This document shows positions 53,284 to 61,930 of a stretch of DNA of 64,000 nucleotides, one piece after another; positions within the stretch are counted from its first letter, which is position 1, and each line of letters opens with the position of its first letter. Made by a program: the position numbers and the translations under genes. The stretch lies in contig NZ_CP082945.1 in assembly GCF_019933235.1 (NCBI RefSeq), positions 4,625,501 through 4,689,500 of the forward strand, read 5' to 3'. The DNA comes from Streptomyces angustmyceticus (GTDB taxonomy: Bacteria > Actinomycetota > Actinomycetes > Streptomycetales > Streptomycetaceae). Under the pieces are notes generated by a model that was not told the DNA's origin, ran no database searches, and was given only the letters and a program-made list of their open reading frames with translations.

Positions 53284-53298
53284 CTGACGGGGCATCAG
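53284..53298. promoter_or_regulatory. Regulon palindrome site M (one mismatch)
   Basis: CTGACGGGGCATCAG, 44 nt upstream of the dimeric-barrel gene and 24 nt after the STAND ATPase stop. Right half CATCAG is the same variant as in site D. Confidence 0.75.
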
Positions 53299-53342
53299 AA
53301 TTGTGATGCCCTGCCGGATCTGCCTGCCGTGGGAGTGCCGCA

Positions 53343-54182
53343 ATGAGCGATGTGACGCATGTCGAGACGTATGCCCGACTGGCCGGTGCGGGGCCGTACG
53401 GCGTCAGTCCCGGCCATGCGCTGATCACGATGGTGGAGCCGCACCCCGGCCATGAGCGTGCCTACAACAGGTGGTACGAGGACGACCATTTCATCGCCGG
53501 GGCCATGGCCATGCCGTGGATGTATGCGGGCCGCCGATGGGTGGCGACGCGTGACCTCCAGCTTCTCAGGTACCCGGCGGAATCCGCGGTCGCGCGCCCG
53601 GTGACCAGCGGTTGCTACCTCTCGACGTACTGGGTGACGCAGGGCCGCTATCCCGAGCACATCAAGTGGAGTGTGGGGATCAATCAACGGCTCAACCGGG
53701 ACGACCGTGTCTATCGCGAGCGGACCCACGTCTTCACGGCGTTCCACGAGCATGTCGCGACGGTGTACCGGGACGGCGGCAACGGTCCCCGCGATTTCCA
53801 TGCCTTGGATTACCCGTACGACGGTCTGGTCGTGGAGGTGATCGACGCCGCCGATGCCGGCCGGCGTTCCGAACTGCTCGAGTGGCTGTGCGCGGAGCAC
53901 CTCGAGGAGCGAATTCGGGGTTCCGCGGCGGCCATGGTGATGGCCTTTCGCCCCCATCCGCTGCCCGAAGACCGGATGTCCTACGTCAAGCAGGTGGAGG
54001 GTGTGGAGAACCGCTTGACGCTCCTCTGGTTCCTGGAGCAGGATCCGCGAGCGTGCTGGCGCGAGCAATTCACCGGCGTCGATTCCCTCGTCGCGGAGCG
54101 GGGTCTCGGCTCTGTCGAATTGGTCGCGCCGTTCATTCCCACCTTGCCGGGGACCGACCGCTATGTCGACGAACTCCGCTGA
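53343..54182 (+). CDS. Dimeric alpha/beta-barrel protein of unknown function
   Basis: 279 residues. The first half has ALITMVEPHPGHERAYNRWY and EDDHFIAGAMAMPWMYAGRR, like EthD/NIPSNAP-type ferredoxin folds; the second half repeats the theme (GLVVEVIDAADAGRRSELLE, LTLLWFLEQDPRA), so two fused barrel modules are likely. The family is unnamed to me. The operator 44 nt upstream ties it to the acyl-CoA regulon; dimeric-barrel proteins often act as cyclases, monooxygenases or degradation accessories. A conserved WYEDDH segment may be the active site. Confidence 0.75.
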   Translation: MSDVTHVETYARLAGAGPYGVSPGHALITMVEPHPGHERAYNRWYEDDHFIAGAMAMPWMYAGRRWVATRDLQLLRYPAESAVARPVTSGCYLSTYWVTQGRYPEHIKWSVGINQRLNRDDRVYRERTHVFTAFHEHVATVYRDGGNGPRDFHALDYPYDGLVVEVIDAADAGRRSELLEWLCAEHLEERIRGSAAAMVMAFRPHPLPEDRMSYVKQVEGVENRLTLLWFLEQDPRACWREQFTGVDSLVAERGLGSVELVAPFIPTLPGTDRYVDELR

Positions 54183-54318
54183 ACGAGGCTCCTTGCGGGG
54201 GAGACGCGAAGGGGCGACAGGGGGTCAGGGGCGGCGCGGCGGGCGAGGCAGAGCCCCCTCGGCCAGGACGGCGGACCAGTCGAGAGGGCTCGTGTCGTAA
54301 GGCAGGGTGACGGCGGCG

Positions 54319-54528
54319 TCAGGCGCTGCCCAGGCGGCCGCGGTCGATATCCGAGAGCAAAGCCGTCCAGGCCTGCTCCGAAAAGGAGAGAACCGGTCCA
54401 CGAGGTGCCTTGCTGTCGCGGACGGCTACCGCAGAATCCTCCAGGGGGGCCACCTCGACGCAGTTTCCGTCCTTGCCCGAGTAAGTCGACTTCCGCCACA
54501 TCAGAGCCGTGTTGAGATTCCTCGTCAT
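54319..54528 (-). CDS. DUF397 protein
   Basis: 69 residues from ATG 54528 (GGGAG 5 nt upstream). It has the DUF397 signature ALMWRKSTYSGKDGNCVEVA and VAVRDSKAPRGPVLSFS, ending in a helix. Members pair with XRE regulators, as here: the helix-turn-helix gene lies 170 nt upstream on the same strand. Likely a small modulator of that regulator, as in WhiJ-like and BldB-associated pairs of Streptomyces. Confidence 0.88.
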   Translation of the reverse strand: MTRNLNTALMWRKSTYSGKDGNCVEVAPLEDSAVAVRDSKAPRGPVLSFSEQAWTALLSDIDRGRLGSA

Positions 54529-54697
54529 GTGCACTCCCGTGCGTTCGGGTGGGCGAGAAGTGGTGACTTCTCGGAGTGCTGACGACGCTACGCTCCAACA
54601 TCGCTAACAGGGGGAGCCGATCACTCGACCGGATGACATATGCCCGAGGGCTCTTCCGTCGAGGTGTGGTGGTGGTGTACTTTCCGCCCCCGCGAAA

Positions 54698-55561
54698 TCA
54701 GGTGGCGTACTCCTTGGCCACATCCGAGATGAACTTCCGGGTCTCGTCCGCATTCAGCGCCTGGGCTCGCAGATGCTCGTACATGATCCCGTACTTGTGG
54801 ACGTCCCCGTGCTTCTCCAGGTAGAGGTCGCTGGTGACGCCTTCCAAATAGACCGTGGTCGAGTCCGAAGGGTCGTCGAACTCCAGGATGGAGAACGTCC
54901 CGGTCATTCCGGGGTGCGATCCCACCGCGTACGGCACCACCTGCAGGGTGACGTGGGGAAGCTGACTCAACTCGACCAGATGCTCGAGCTGTTCGCGCAT
55001 CGTCTGGCGGTTCCCGACGATCCGGCGGGTGGCCGACTCGTCGATCACGGCCCAGAAGCGGAGCGGGGACTCGGACGCGCGAAGCCGCTGCTGCCGCTTG
55101 AGGCGCACGCCGACCCGGCTCTCGACGTCCTCCGGAGTGGCCTCGGGCCACATCCCGCGGATCACGGCTTCCGCGTACTCGGGCGTCTGCAGAAGGCCCG
55201 GAACCAGAAGCGATTCGTAATTCCGCACGGAAAGCGCGTCGGCCTCCAGCCCGATGTAGACGCTGTAGCTCGGCGAGAGGCTGCCGAATGCGTGCCACCA
55301 GCCCTGCTGACGGGACTCCTTGGCCATTTGCATGAGGGATTCGACCATGTGCTGATCGGCAACCTCGTAGACCCCGCACAGATCGCGGACGTCGCGCTGG
55401 CTGATGCTGCGGCGGCCGTTCTCGAGTCTGCTGATCTTCGACTGCGAGACGAGCAGCCGGTCCGCCACCTCTTCTGCCGTCATGCCTTTGGCCTCTCGAA
55501 GCCTGCGCAGCTCCTGGCCCAATCGGCGTCGCCTGACGGTGGGGTTGACGTTGGACGCCAC
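54698..55561 (-). CDS. XRE-family regulator with DUF5753 domain
   Basis: 287 residues from GTG 55561 (GGAGG about 11 nt upstream). Helix-turn-helix at about 12-65 (LGQELRRLREAKGMTAEEVA, LLVSQSKISRLENGRR), then the DUF5753 domain with ESLLVPGLLQTPEYAEAVIRG, FWAVIDESATRRIVGN and VPYAVGSHPGMTGTFSILEF. This family forms developmental or secondary-metabolism switches with DUF397 partners. Earlier in-frame starts exist but overlap low-complexity sequence. Confidence 0.88.
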   Translation of the reverse strand: MASNVNPTVRRRRLGQELRRLREAKGMTAEEVADRLLVSQSKISRLENGRRSISQRDVRDLCGVYEVADQHMVESLMQMAKESRQQGWWHAFGSLSPSYSVYIGLEADALSVRNYESLLVPGLLQTPEYAEAVIRGMWPEATPEDVESRVGVRLKRQQRLRASESPLRFWAVIDESATRRIVGNRQTMREQLEHLVELSQLPHVTLQVVPYAVGSHPGMTGTFSILEFDDPSDSTTVYLEGVTSDLYLEKHGDVHKYGIMYEHLRAQALNADETRKFISDVAKEYAT

Positions 55562-55704
55562 GCTAAGTGCACCTCCGGCTCCGTACTGCTGTTTTCTGGT
55601 CAGCAGACTGCCACCAACGGTCCGCGCCGCGCTGGCAAATGGCTGGACAAGGTGGTCACGGTGGAATTTTGGGGCCGGAATCGCGAAAATGCGCCCGCGC
55701 ATGC

Positions 55705-55760
55705 GCGCGGGGTGGCGGGGCCGGCCGTCGTCCAGAACGGCCGGCCCCGCCACCCCGCGC
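55705..55760. terminator. Perfect 24-bp hairpin
   Basis: Arms 55705-55728 and 55737-55760 are exact reverse complements with an 8-nt loop. It lies downstream of the GOLPH3-like gene on the minus strand, and ATTTTC follows on that side. The strongest hairpin in the window. Confidence 0.85.
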
Positions 55761-55849
55761 TTCTTGCTGCGGCTCCCGAACGGGATCGTGGGGACGGTGG
55801 TCGGTGGTGCGGCGGTGGCGCGGCAGGACCCCGCCGGTGTCCTACGGCG

Positions 55850-56611
55850 TCAGCGGGCGCCTACCCGGGCCATCCGGCCGTGGCCGTGCCGCGACTGGCC
55901 CGGCGCACCGGCCGGCTCCGCCGTGGCCCGCGCCGCCGGTTGCCGTACGGCTCCCGCGCCGGCTGCCTGCGGACGCCGCGGCTGGGCCGCGACGCCGTTC
56001 TGCACATCCATGACGGCGTGTGCGACCAGCCCGCCCATCGGGTCGTGGCGGATCAGATCCCGGAGACGGGAGCGCGATGAACGCCCTTCGTTCCCTGGAT
56101 ACAGGTGCTTGCCGAGGCCGACCGCATGGGCCAGCGCGGCGAGTGCCGCGGTCCGCGGGTCCGGGGGTACGCCGGTGCGGATCGCGTTGTCCAGCCGGGC
56201 CCTGATTTCCCGGCTGATGGCCGTCTCCGTCGCCTGGTAGCGCGTCGTCGGCAGCACCCCGCACATCTGGCCCGCCACGGCATGCACCATGCCGCACCGT
56301 TCCAGGTGCGTGAGGTAGGTCTGGCGCAGCCCCAGCCGGGGCCCGCCGATCCAGTGGACCGCGCGTACCGGACTGCCGCGTCGGCGCAGCAGTTCCAGCG
56401 CGGAGTCCAGAGTTGGATCTCCTGTCGGCCGTGCCATCACCACGGCGATACGATCCCCGTCTGGGGCTATCCGTCCTGCCAGAGCCAGCTCTACTAGCTG
56501 GGCCCCGGCCAGGCCGAGGTCGAGCGACTGCGGCTGCGCTGTGGTACCCGTCGTCGGGTCCAGAGCGAGCAGCAGAAGCTCCTCCGGAATTGTTCTGCGG
56601 CTCCTGCCCAT
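55850..56611 (-). CDS. GOLPH3/Vps74-like (GPP34) protein
   Basis: 253 residues from ATG 56611 (GGGGAGG 5 nt upstream). The GPP34 fold is indicated by TIPEELLLLALDPTTG, LAGAQLVELALAGRIAPDGD and LRRRGSPVRAVHWIGGPRLG, and by AALAHAVGLGKHLYPG. Eukaryotic relatives bind PI4P; bacterial members are uncharacterised, often near development genes. The last 45 residues are Ala/Gly/Gln-rich and probably disordered. Divergent from the DD-carboxypeptidase gene. Confidence 0.85.
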   Translation of the reverse strand: MGRSRRTIPEELLLLALDPTTGTTAQPQSLDLGLAGAQLVELALAGRIAPDGDRIAVVMARPTGDPTLDSALELLRRRGSPVRAVHWIGGPRLGLRQTYLTHLERCGMVHAVAGQMCGVLPTTRYQATETAISREIRARLDNAIRTGVPPDPRTAALAALAHAVGLGKHLYPGNEGRSSRSRLRDLIRHDPMGGLVAHAVMDVQNGVAAQPRRPQAAGAGAVRQPAARATAEPAGAPGQSRHGHGRMARVGAR

Positions 56612-56848
56612 CCATGCCTCCCCGCGTGGATGAATGACAGGGTGACCCCTCTCACATTCATCTGTCGAGGGTGCGTGGGGGGTTCGGTAGGGAACCGGTA
56701 GGTATGTCGTTCTCGTCTTGCACGTCGGCGACATCTTTCTGTGGGGTGCCACGCCTACCGGTACGCGTGGCGGCGAGATGGTGCTACGTGGACACAGGAC
56801 ACTTGGATCACAGGGCCAGGCAGCGGGCGACGTATGAAGGAGACATCG

Positions 56849-59800
56849 GTGGCGGGCGAGTCCCCCGACAAGTCGGACAAGAAGCAGTCGTCGGGGGAGA
56901 CGGCGCGGAGCAAACGCGATCCGCGCCTGTCCGCCTTCCGCGGGGAGCCGGCCGAGCCGGCGAAGGAATCGGGGTCCGGGACGGACTCGAAGCCTGAGAA
57001 GAAGCCGGAGGCTGCGGCGGCGCCGAAGCCTGCGGCGAAGTCGGGATCCGCGGCGAAGCCGGGGTCCGGGACGAAGTCGAGGTCTGGAGTGAAGTCGGGG
57101 TCTGCCGCCGAGTCGAAGTCCTCGGCCGAGCCGGAGTCTGTCGTCGAGCCGGAGTCTGCGGGCTCCTCCGCGGCGTCCGCGGGGGCCGATGCCTCCAAGG
57201 CGCCGGAAGCGCCCCAGGAGGCCGCTGAGGGCGCCGGCGAGGGCAAGGGCGGCGAGGGCGGTGGCGACGACCGTCTGCGGGCCGCTGTGGCCGCTTGGGT
57301 CTCGGGGAAGAGCGACGAGAGCGACGAGGGCGCCGAGGGCGCGGAGGCCGAAGGCGCCCAGGACGCCGAGGGCGGTGACGGCCGCGACGCCGATAAGGCT
57401 TCCGCGGGTTCCGGCGATCTTGGTGAAGGTGCGGACGGGGGCGTGGACGTGGACGGGGGCACGGGCACGGACGAGGGTGCGGATGGTGCCGTCGCGAAGC
57501 CGTCCGTAGAGCCGGAAGCGGCGGCGGAGCCGAAGGCCGAGGACGCGGCGCGGTCCGACGTGAAGGGCTCGGGTGACGCGGGCTCGGGCGGCAAGGCCGG
57601 TGCGAAGGCCGACGCGGAGGTCGGTGGAAAGGCCGACGGGAAGGCCGACGGGAAGGCTGCGGCGAAGGGGGCGGGCGTGGCCGAGTCCGCGCCCAGGACC
57701 GAGTCCGGAGCCGAGCCCAAGGCTGAGGCCGAGTCCAAGACCGCGACCAAGGTTGTCGATCAGCCGACCGCCGTTTTCAAGACCGTGGGGCCGCAGAAGG
57801 GCAAGCCCGACGAGAAGGGCGGCGCTGCGGCTGACGGCAAGGGCAAGGGCAAGAGCGACGGCAATGGTGACGGCGGCGATGAGGGGGACGCCGACGTCGA
57901 TGAGTCGGCGGTGGATGAGGCGACCCGTGTCTTTGCCGTCGCGAAGCTGAAGGGGAAGGGCGCGGCGGCCGGTGCCGTCGACCAGGCGACCACCGCGTTC
58001 AAGATCAACGCGCCCGCCAAGAGCAAGGACGCGGCCAAGGGCAAGGACGCGACCGAGAGCAAGGGCGCGACCGAGGACAAGGCTGCGGGCGAGAGCGGGA
58101 GCAAGGCGGAGGCCAAGCCCGGAAGTGCGGCCGCCGGCAAGGGCAAGTCCGGCGCCAAGGGCGGCGCCGACGCCAAGACCGGGCCCAAAGCCGACGCCAA
58201 GGCTGATGCCGAGACCGACGCGAAGTCGGATGCCAAGGCCGGCTCCAAGGCCGGCGAGAAGGCTGACGCGAAGGCCGGCGACAAGGACGACGCCAAGCCC
58301 GGGTCCAAGGCCGACTCCAAGGCGCCCGGTACCTCCGAGCGGGACTCCGAGCGGACCAGTCAGTTCGTGGCGCTGAAGTCGGCGGACGACGGCACGGCGG
58401 GCAAGTCGCTGGGCAAGACGGCGCCCCGGACTCCTGCCCGTACGTCCGACAAGGCCGGCGACAAGGCCGCTGAGAAGCCCACGGAGAAGTCCGGGAGCCA
58501 GGCGGCGGCCAAGACGGCCGACAAGGCCGCGGACAAGCCGGCAGGAAAGCCGGAGGACAAGGCCGCCGGCGCGCTCCCGGCCACCAAGCCGGCCAAGCCT
58601 GCCGAGGGCGCCGAAGCGACCGCACCGTCCAAGGCCGCCGACCGGCCGGGCGCCATGCCGTCCGCTGCCACGGGGGCCACGGCCGCCGGTGCTCCCGGCG
58701 CGCTGCCCGAATCCGAGCGGACCAAGCAGGAGCCCCTGCCGCCGCTCGACCTCCTGGCGCAGCTCACCAACACCCCGCCGCCGCCCGAGACCCCGCTGCG
58801 CACGGTCGTCCGCCGGTTCAAGATCTGGACCCCGCTGGCGGTGCTGCTGGTGATCATCTTCGTGGTCGCCCAGGCGGTGCGGCCGCTGCCCGACCCGACG
58901 CTCACCGTCGGCGACGCCAAGTCCTCGTTCACCTTCGAGGGCGGCAAGCTCGCCGTCCCGTGGCCCGAACACGGGCAGGCGGCGGTCAAGGTGGTCGGCT
59001 CCGGGGACCTGGGGACGTTCGGCCCGCAGAAGCCGGTGCCGACCGCGAGCGTGGCCAAGATCATGACGGCCTATGTCATCCTTCGGGATCACCCGCTCAA
59101 GAAGGACGACAAGGGCCCGGACATCGAGGTCGACGCCAAGGCGGTGACCGAGGGCGGCTCCAGGCACGAGTCGCGGATCGAGGGGCTCAAGGCGGGGCAG
59201 AAGTTCAGCCAGCAGGACATGCTGAAGATGCTGATGATCCCGTCCGGCAACAACATCGCCCGGCTGCTGGCCCGTTGGGACACCAAGTCCGCCAACGAGG
59301 GGGCGTTCGTCAAGAAGATGAACGCCGCAGCCAAGGAACTGGGCATGAAGAACACCACGTACACCGACCCCAGCGGCCTGGACCCCAAGACCGTCAGCAC
59401 CGCCGTCGACCAGCTCAAGCTGGCCGAGGCCGTCATGAAGTTCGACGCCTTCCGGCCGATCGTCGCCATGCCCAACGCCGAGATCCGGGGCCTTCCGGGG
59501 CGGATCAACAACAACAACGACGATCTGCTGCTGGCGGGGCTGAGCATCAAGGGCATCAAGACCGGCTCCAGCACGGCGGCCGGCGGCACGCTGTCCTGGG
59601 CGGCCTACAAGACGGTGGACGGCAAGGACCGCCTGATCCTCGGCACCATGATGGACCAGCACTTCAAGGGTCTGGACCCGGACGCCTCCAACAGCCTCAC
59701 CATGGTCAAGAACAACAGCAAGCAGGTCGTCCAGGTCGTACGCGACGCGCTGACCTCGGCCCCGGCGGTGAAGAAGGGCCAGGTCGTCGGCTATGTCGAC

Positions 59801-60046
59801 GACGGCCTGAACGGACGCACGCCGGTCGTCGCCACCAAGGACCTGAAGGCGGTCGGCGTCCCGGGCCAGAAGCTGAAGTTGAGCGTCGGTAGCGGGGGCA
59901 AGACCATCCCGCACACCGCCAAGGCCGGTACCGAGGTCGGTGTGCTGACGGTCGGCAACGGCGAGAGCACGCAGAAGGTGCCGGTGGCCCTGCAGAAGGA
60001 CCTGGTCGAGCCGACCTTCGGCGCGAAGCTGATCCGCATCACCTGA
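56849..60046 (+). CDS. D-alanyl-D-alanine carboxypeptidase with giant disordered N-terminus
   Basis: About 1065 residues; AAGGAG lies 6 nt before GTG 56849. Residues 1-650 are an Ala/Lys/Asp/Glu/Gly-rich low-complexity region without fold. One TM helix follows (WTPLAVLLVIIFVVAQAV, about 657-680). The rest is a peptidase S11 domain: Ser-x-x-Lys in PTASVAKIMTAYVIL (about 733), SGN in MIPSGNNIARLLARWD (about 797) and KTG in GIKTGSSTAAGGT (about 903). It trims the terminal D-Ala of peptidoglycan stems outside the membrane. The large charged region must be cytoplasmic; it could scaffold cell-wall or sporulation proteins. A related Streptomyces enzyme acts in spore maturation. Confidence 0.9.
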   Translation: MAGESPDKSDKKQSSGETARSKRDPRLSAFRGEPAEPAKESGSGTDSKPEKKPEAAAAPKPAAKSGSAAKPGSGTKSRSGVKSGSAAESKSSAEPESVVEPESAGSSAASAGADASKAPEAPQEAAEGAGEGKGGEGGGDDRLRAAVAAWVSGKSDESDEGAEGAEAEGAQDAEGGDGRDADKASAGSGDLGEGADGGVDVDGGTGTDEGADGAVAKPSVEPEAAAEPKAEDAARSDVKGSGDAGSGGKAGAKADAEVGGKADGKADGKAAAKGAGVAESAPRTESGAEPKAEAESKTATKVVDQPTAVFKTVGPQKGKPDEKGGAAADGKGKGKSDGNGDGGDEGDADVDESAVDEATRVFAVAKLKGKGAAAGAVDQATTAFKINAPAKSKDAAKGKDATESKGATEDKAAGESGSKAEAKPGSAAAGKGKSGAKGGADAKTGPKADAKADAETDAKSDAKAGSKAGEKADAKAGDKDDAKPGSKADSKAPGTSERDSERTSQFVALKSADDGTAGKSLGKTAPRTPARTSDKAGDKAAEKPTEKSGSQAAAKTADKAADKPAGKPEDKAAGALPATKPAKPAEGAEATAPSKAADRPGAMPSAATGATAAGAPGALPESERTKQEPLPPLDLLAQLTNTPPPPETPLRTVVRRFKIWTPLAVLLVIIFVVAQAVRPLPDPTLTVGDAKSSFTFEGGKLAVPWPEHGQAAVKVVGSGDLGTFGPQKPVPTASVAKIMTAYVILRDHPLKKDDKGPDIEVDAKAVTEGGSRHESRIEGLKAGQKFSQQDMLKMLMIPSGNNIARLLARWDTKSANEGAFVKKMNAAAKELGMKNTTYTDPSGLDPKTVSTAVDQLKLAEAVMKFDAFRPIVAMPNAEIRGLPGRINNNNDDLLLAGLSIKGIKTGSSTAAGGTLSWAAYKTVDGKDRLILGTMMDQHFKGLDPDASNSLTMVKNNSKQVVQVVRDALTSAPAVKKGQVVGYVDDGLNGRTPVVATKDLKAVGVPGQKLKLSVGSGGKTIPHTAKAGTEVGVLTVGNGESTQKVPVALQKDLVEPTFGAKLIRIT

Positions 60047-60096
60047 GTGAAGCCGCTCCGAGCGGAGTCGCTCCGAGCGGAGCGGAAGAGAACGGA

Positions 60097-60160
60097 CCGA
60101 GGGGCTCCGGGCGGCCGGCCCGGGGCCCCTCGGCCTACCGGGGCCGGCCCTCGGCCCCGG
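60097..60160. terminator. Tandem hairpins after the carboxypeptidase gene
   Basis: Stem CCGAGGGGC/GCCCCTCGG (60097-60105, 60125-60133) and stem CCGGGGCCG/CGGCCCCGG (60138-60146, 60152-60160). Upstream, CGCTCCGAGCGGA-type repeats at 60056-60082 form two further small hairpins. Confidence 0.7.
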
Positions 60161-60313
60161 GGTCTCCGCCGAATCCGTCCCCTCCCCCCCCCCGCGTGTC
60201 CGTCCCCGTGTAACCGTCCCGCATGTGTGTGATCGTTCGTCCGTTCGTTCATCCGTCCGTCCCGCGCGTGACCGGAGTCCGTCATCGACGTAGCGCAAGC
60301 GCAGAAGACGTAT

Positions 60314-61801
60314 GTGCCCGACGCGGCCGGCCGTGGCGCCCGGGTGGCGCGGGGCCTGGTGGTGTTGTTGCCCGCGGGGCTGATGCTGCTCTTGGGGGCG
60401 TGGGGGATCCGTCGGCAGGACGCCATATGGCGGGACGAGGCGGTCACCCTCGACATGGCGCACCGCGGCCCGGCCGATCTGTGGGCCACGCTGCTGCACG
60501 TCGATGTCGTGCACGGCCTCTACTACGCGCTGATGCACCTCTGGTTCGCCGGATACGACGCCACGCTCCGCGGCGCGTTCGGCGACGCGGTCGGTCTGCG
60601 GCTGCCGTCCGTGGCGGCGATGACGGTCGCCGCCGTGGGCGTCGCGCTGCTGGGGGAGCGCCTCGTCGGCCGGCGGGCGGGGCTGTGCGCGGGCTGCACC
60701 TTCGCGCTGATCCCGGTCGTGCAGCAGTACGCGCAGGAGGGGCGCTCGTACGCGACGGTCTGCGCGCTGGTCGTCTGGGCTTCCTACCTGCTGGTGCTGG
60801 CCGCCGCCGGTCCGCGCAGGGGGCTGTGGCTCGGCTACACGGTGCTGATGCTGGTCGCGTGCCTGCTGCACGAGTTCGCGTCGCTGGCGCTGCCCGCGCA
60901 CGGCGCCGCGGTGATCCTCGCCCGGCTGCCCCGCCGGGTACTGCGGGCCTGGCTGCTCTGCGCGGTCACCACGCTCGCCGGGCTGGCCCCGCTCGCGGTG
61001 TTCAGCACCCGGCAGTCCGCGCAGATCAGCTGGCTGATGTGGCCGGACCCCGTGCAACTGCTGACCTTCGCCGTGCTCGCGGTCCTCGGCGTCGCCTGCG
61101 CCCGCGTCCGGGTCCGCTCCCGCGGCCCGATCGGGCTGCGCGCGCTCGGCGTCCCCCTGCTGCTCCTGCCCACCCTTCTCCTGCTGCTCCTCTCCCACGT
61201 CGAGCCGGCCTACGTGGACCGCTACGTCCTCTACTACGTCGTCGGGTTCGCGCTGCTCGCGGGCGCCGCACTGGCGCGGCTGCTGCGGCCGGCCGGCGAG
61301 TCGGGCCAGACCCGCGGCAGGCGGCTGCGGTGGGCGGTGACGGCCGGGCTGGTGCCGGTGGTGCTGCTGCCCGTCAACGTCCATCTGCGCAGCCCGGACA
61401 GCCGTGTGGACGATGTCACCGCGATCGCCCACGCCCTACGGGAGGTGGCCGAGCCCGGCGACGGCCTGCTGTTCATGCCGTCCCGCAGGCGGATCTGGCG
61501 GGCGACCCTGCCGCACGAGTTCCGCGGGCTGCACGACCTCGCCCTGGCCAAGAGCCCGTCGGCCTCCCACACCCTCTACGGCACCGAGCGGTCCGGCGAC
61601 GCGATCCGCGACCGGATGCTGGCCGCCCGCCGGATCATCGTCGCCGGCGACCCCGACGGCCAGCCGGTCGACGACAACGACCAGGAGATCGCCAAACGGT
61701 CCACGCTGCACTCCGCGTTCACCATCTGCCGCACGGTGCAGGTCCGCGGCGCCCGGATCACGGTGTACGGGCGGCCGGGGGCGTGCGGAGGGGGCGGGTA
61801 G
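60314..61801 (+). CDS. Polytopic GT39-like glycosyltransferase
   Basis: 495 residues. About ten hydrophobic segments span residues 12-330 (LVVLLPAGLMLLLGAWG, LLLLPTLLLLLLSHVEP). An early loop has IWRDEAVTLDMAHRG, where the Asp-Glu fits the catalytic acidic motif of GT-C enzymes (DE motif). The final 140 residues form a soluble domain. It likely transfers sugar from a lipid-linked donor outside the membrane. The start GTG 60314 is uncertain. The reading frame is intact; monocistronic. Confidence 0.78.
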   Translation: MPDAAGRGARVARGLVVLLPAGLMLLLGAWGIRRQDAIWRDEAVTLDMAHRGPADLWATLLHVDVVHGLYYALMHLWFAGYDATLRGAFGDAVGLRLPSVAAMTVAAVGVALLGERLVGRRAGLCAGCTFALIPVVQQYAQEGRSYATVCALVVWASYLLVLAAAGPRRGLWLGYTVLMLVACLLHEFASLALPAHGAAVILARLPRRVLRAWLLCAVTTLAGLAPLAVFSTRQSAQISWLMWPDPVQLLTFAVLAVLGVACARVRVRSRGPIGLRALGVPLLLLPTLLLLLLSHVEPAYVDRYVLYYVVGFALLAGAALARLLRPAGESGQTRGRRLRWAVTAGLVPVVLLPVNVHLRSPDSRVDDVTAIAHALREVAEPGDGLLFMPSRRRIWRATLPHEFRGLHDLALAKSPSASHTLYGTERSGDAIRDRMLAARRIIVAGDPDGQPVDDNDQEIAKRSTLHSAFTICRTVQVRGARITVYGRPGACGGGG

Positions 61802-61930
61802 GGGCCGGGGGCGAGGTCCCGCCGCATGCGGCTCTACGTCCCATACGGCCTCCGAGCCGCCCAACACTCCGTGAAGTGCGGCATGTTGGGGGTGGCCTTC
61901 ATCATGGCCCCACCGCACCCGTCCTCCCCC

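Noticed and set aside
55850..61432. Very long open frame antisense to the carboxypeptidase gene
   Set aside because: It is the mirror of the repetitive GC-rich N-terminal region; the sense strand has a start, ribosome binding site and a complete S11 domain. The true gene in this frame is only the GOLPH3-like one.
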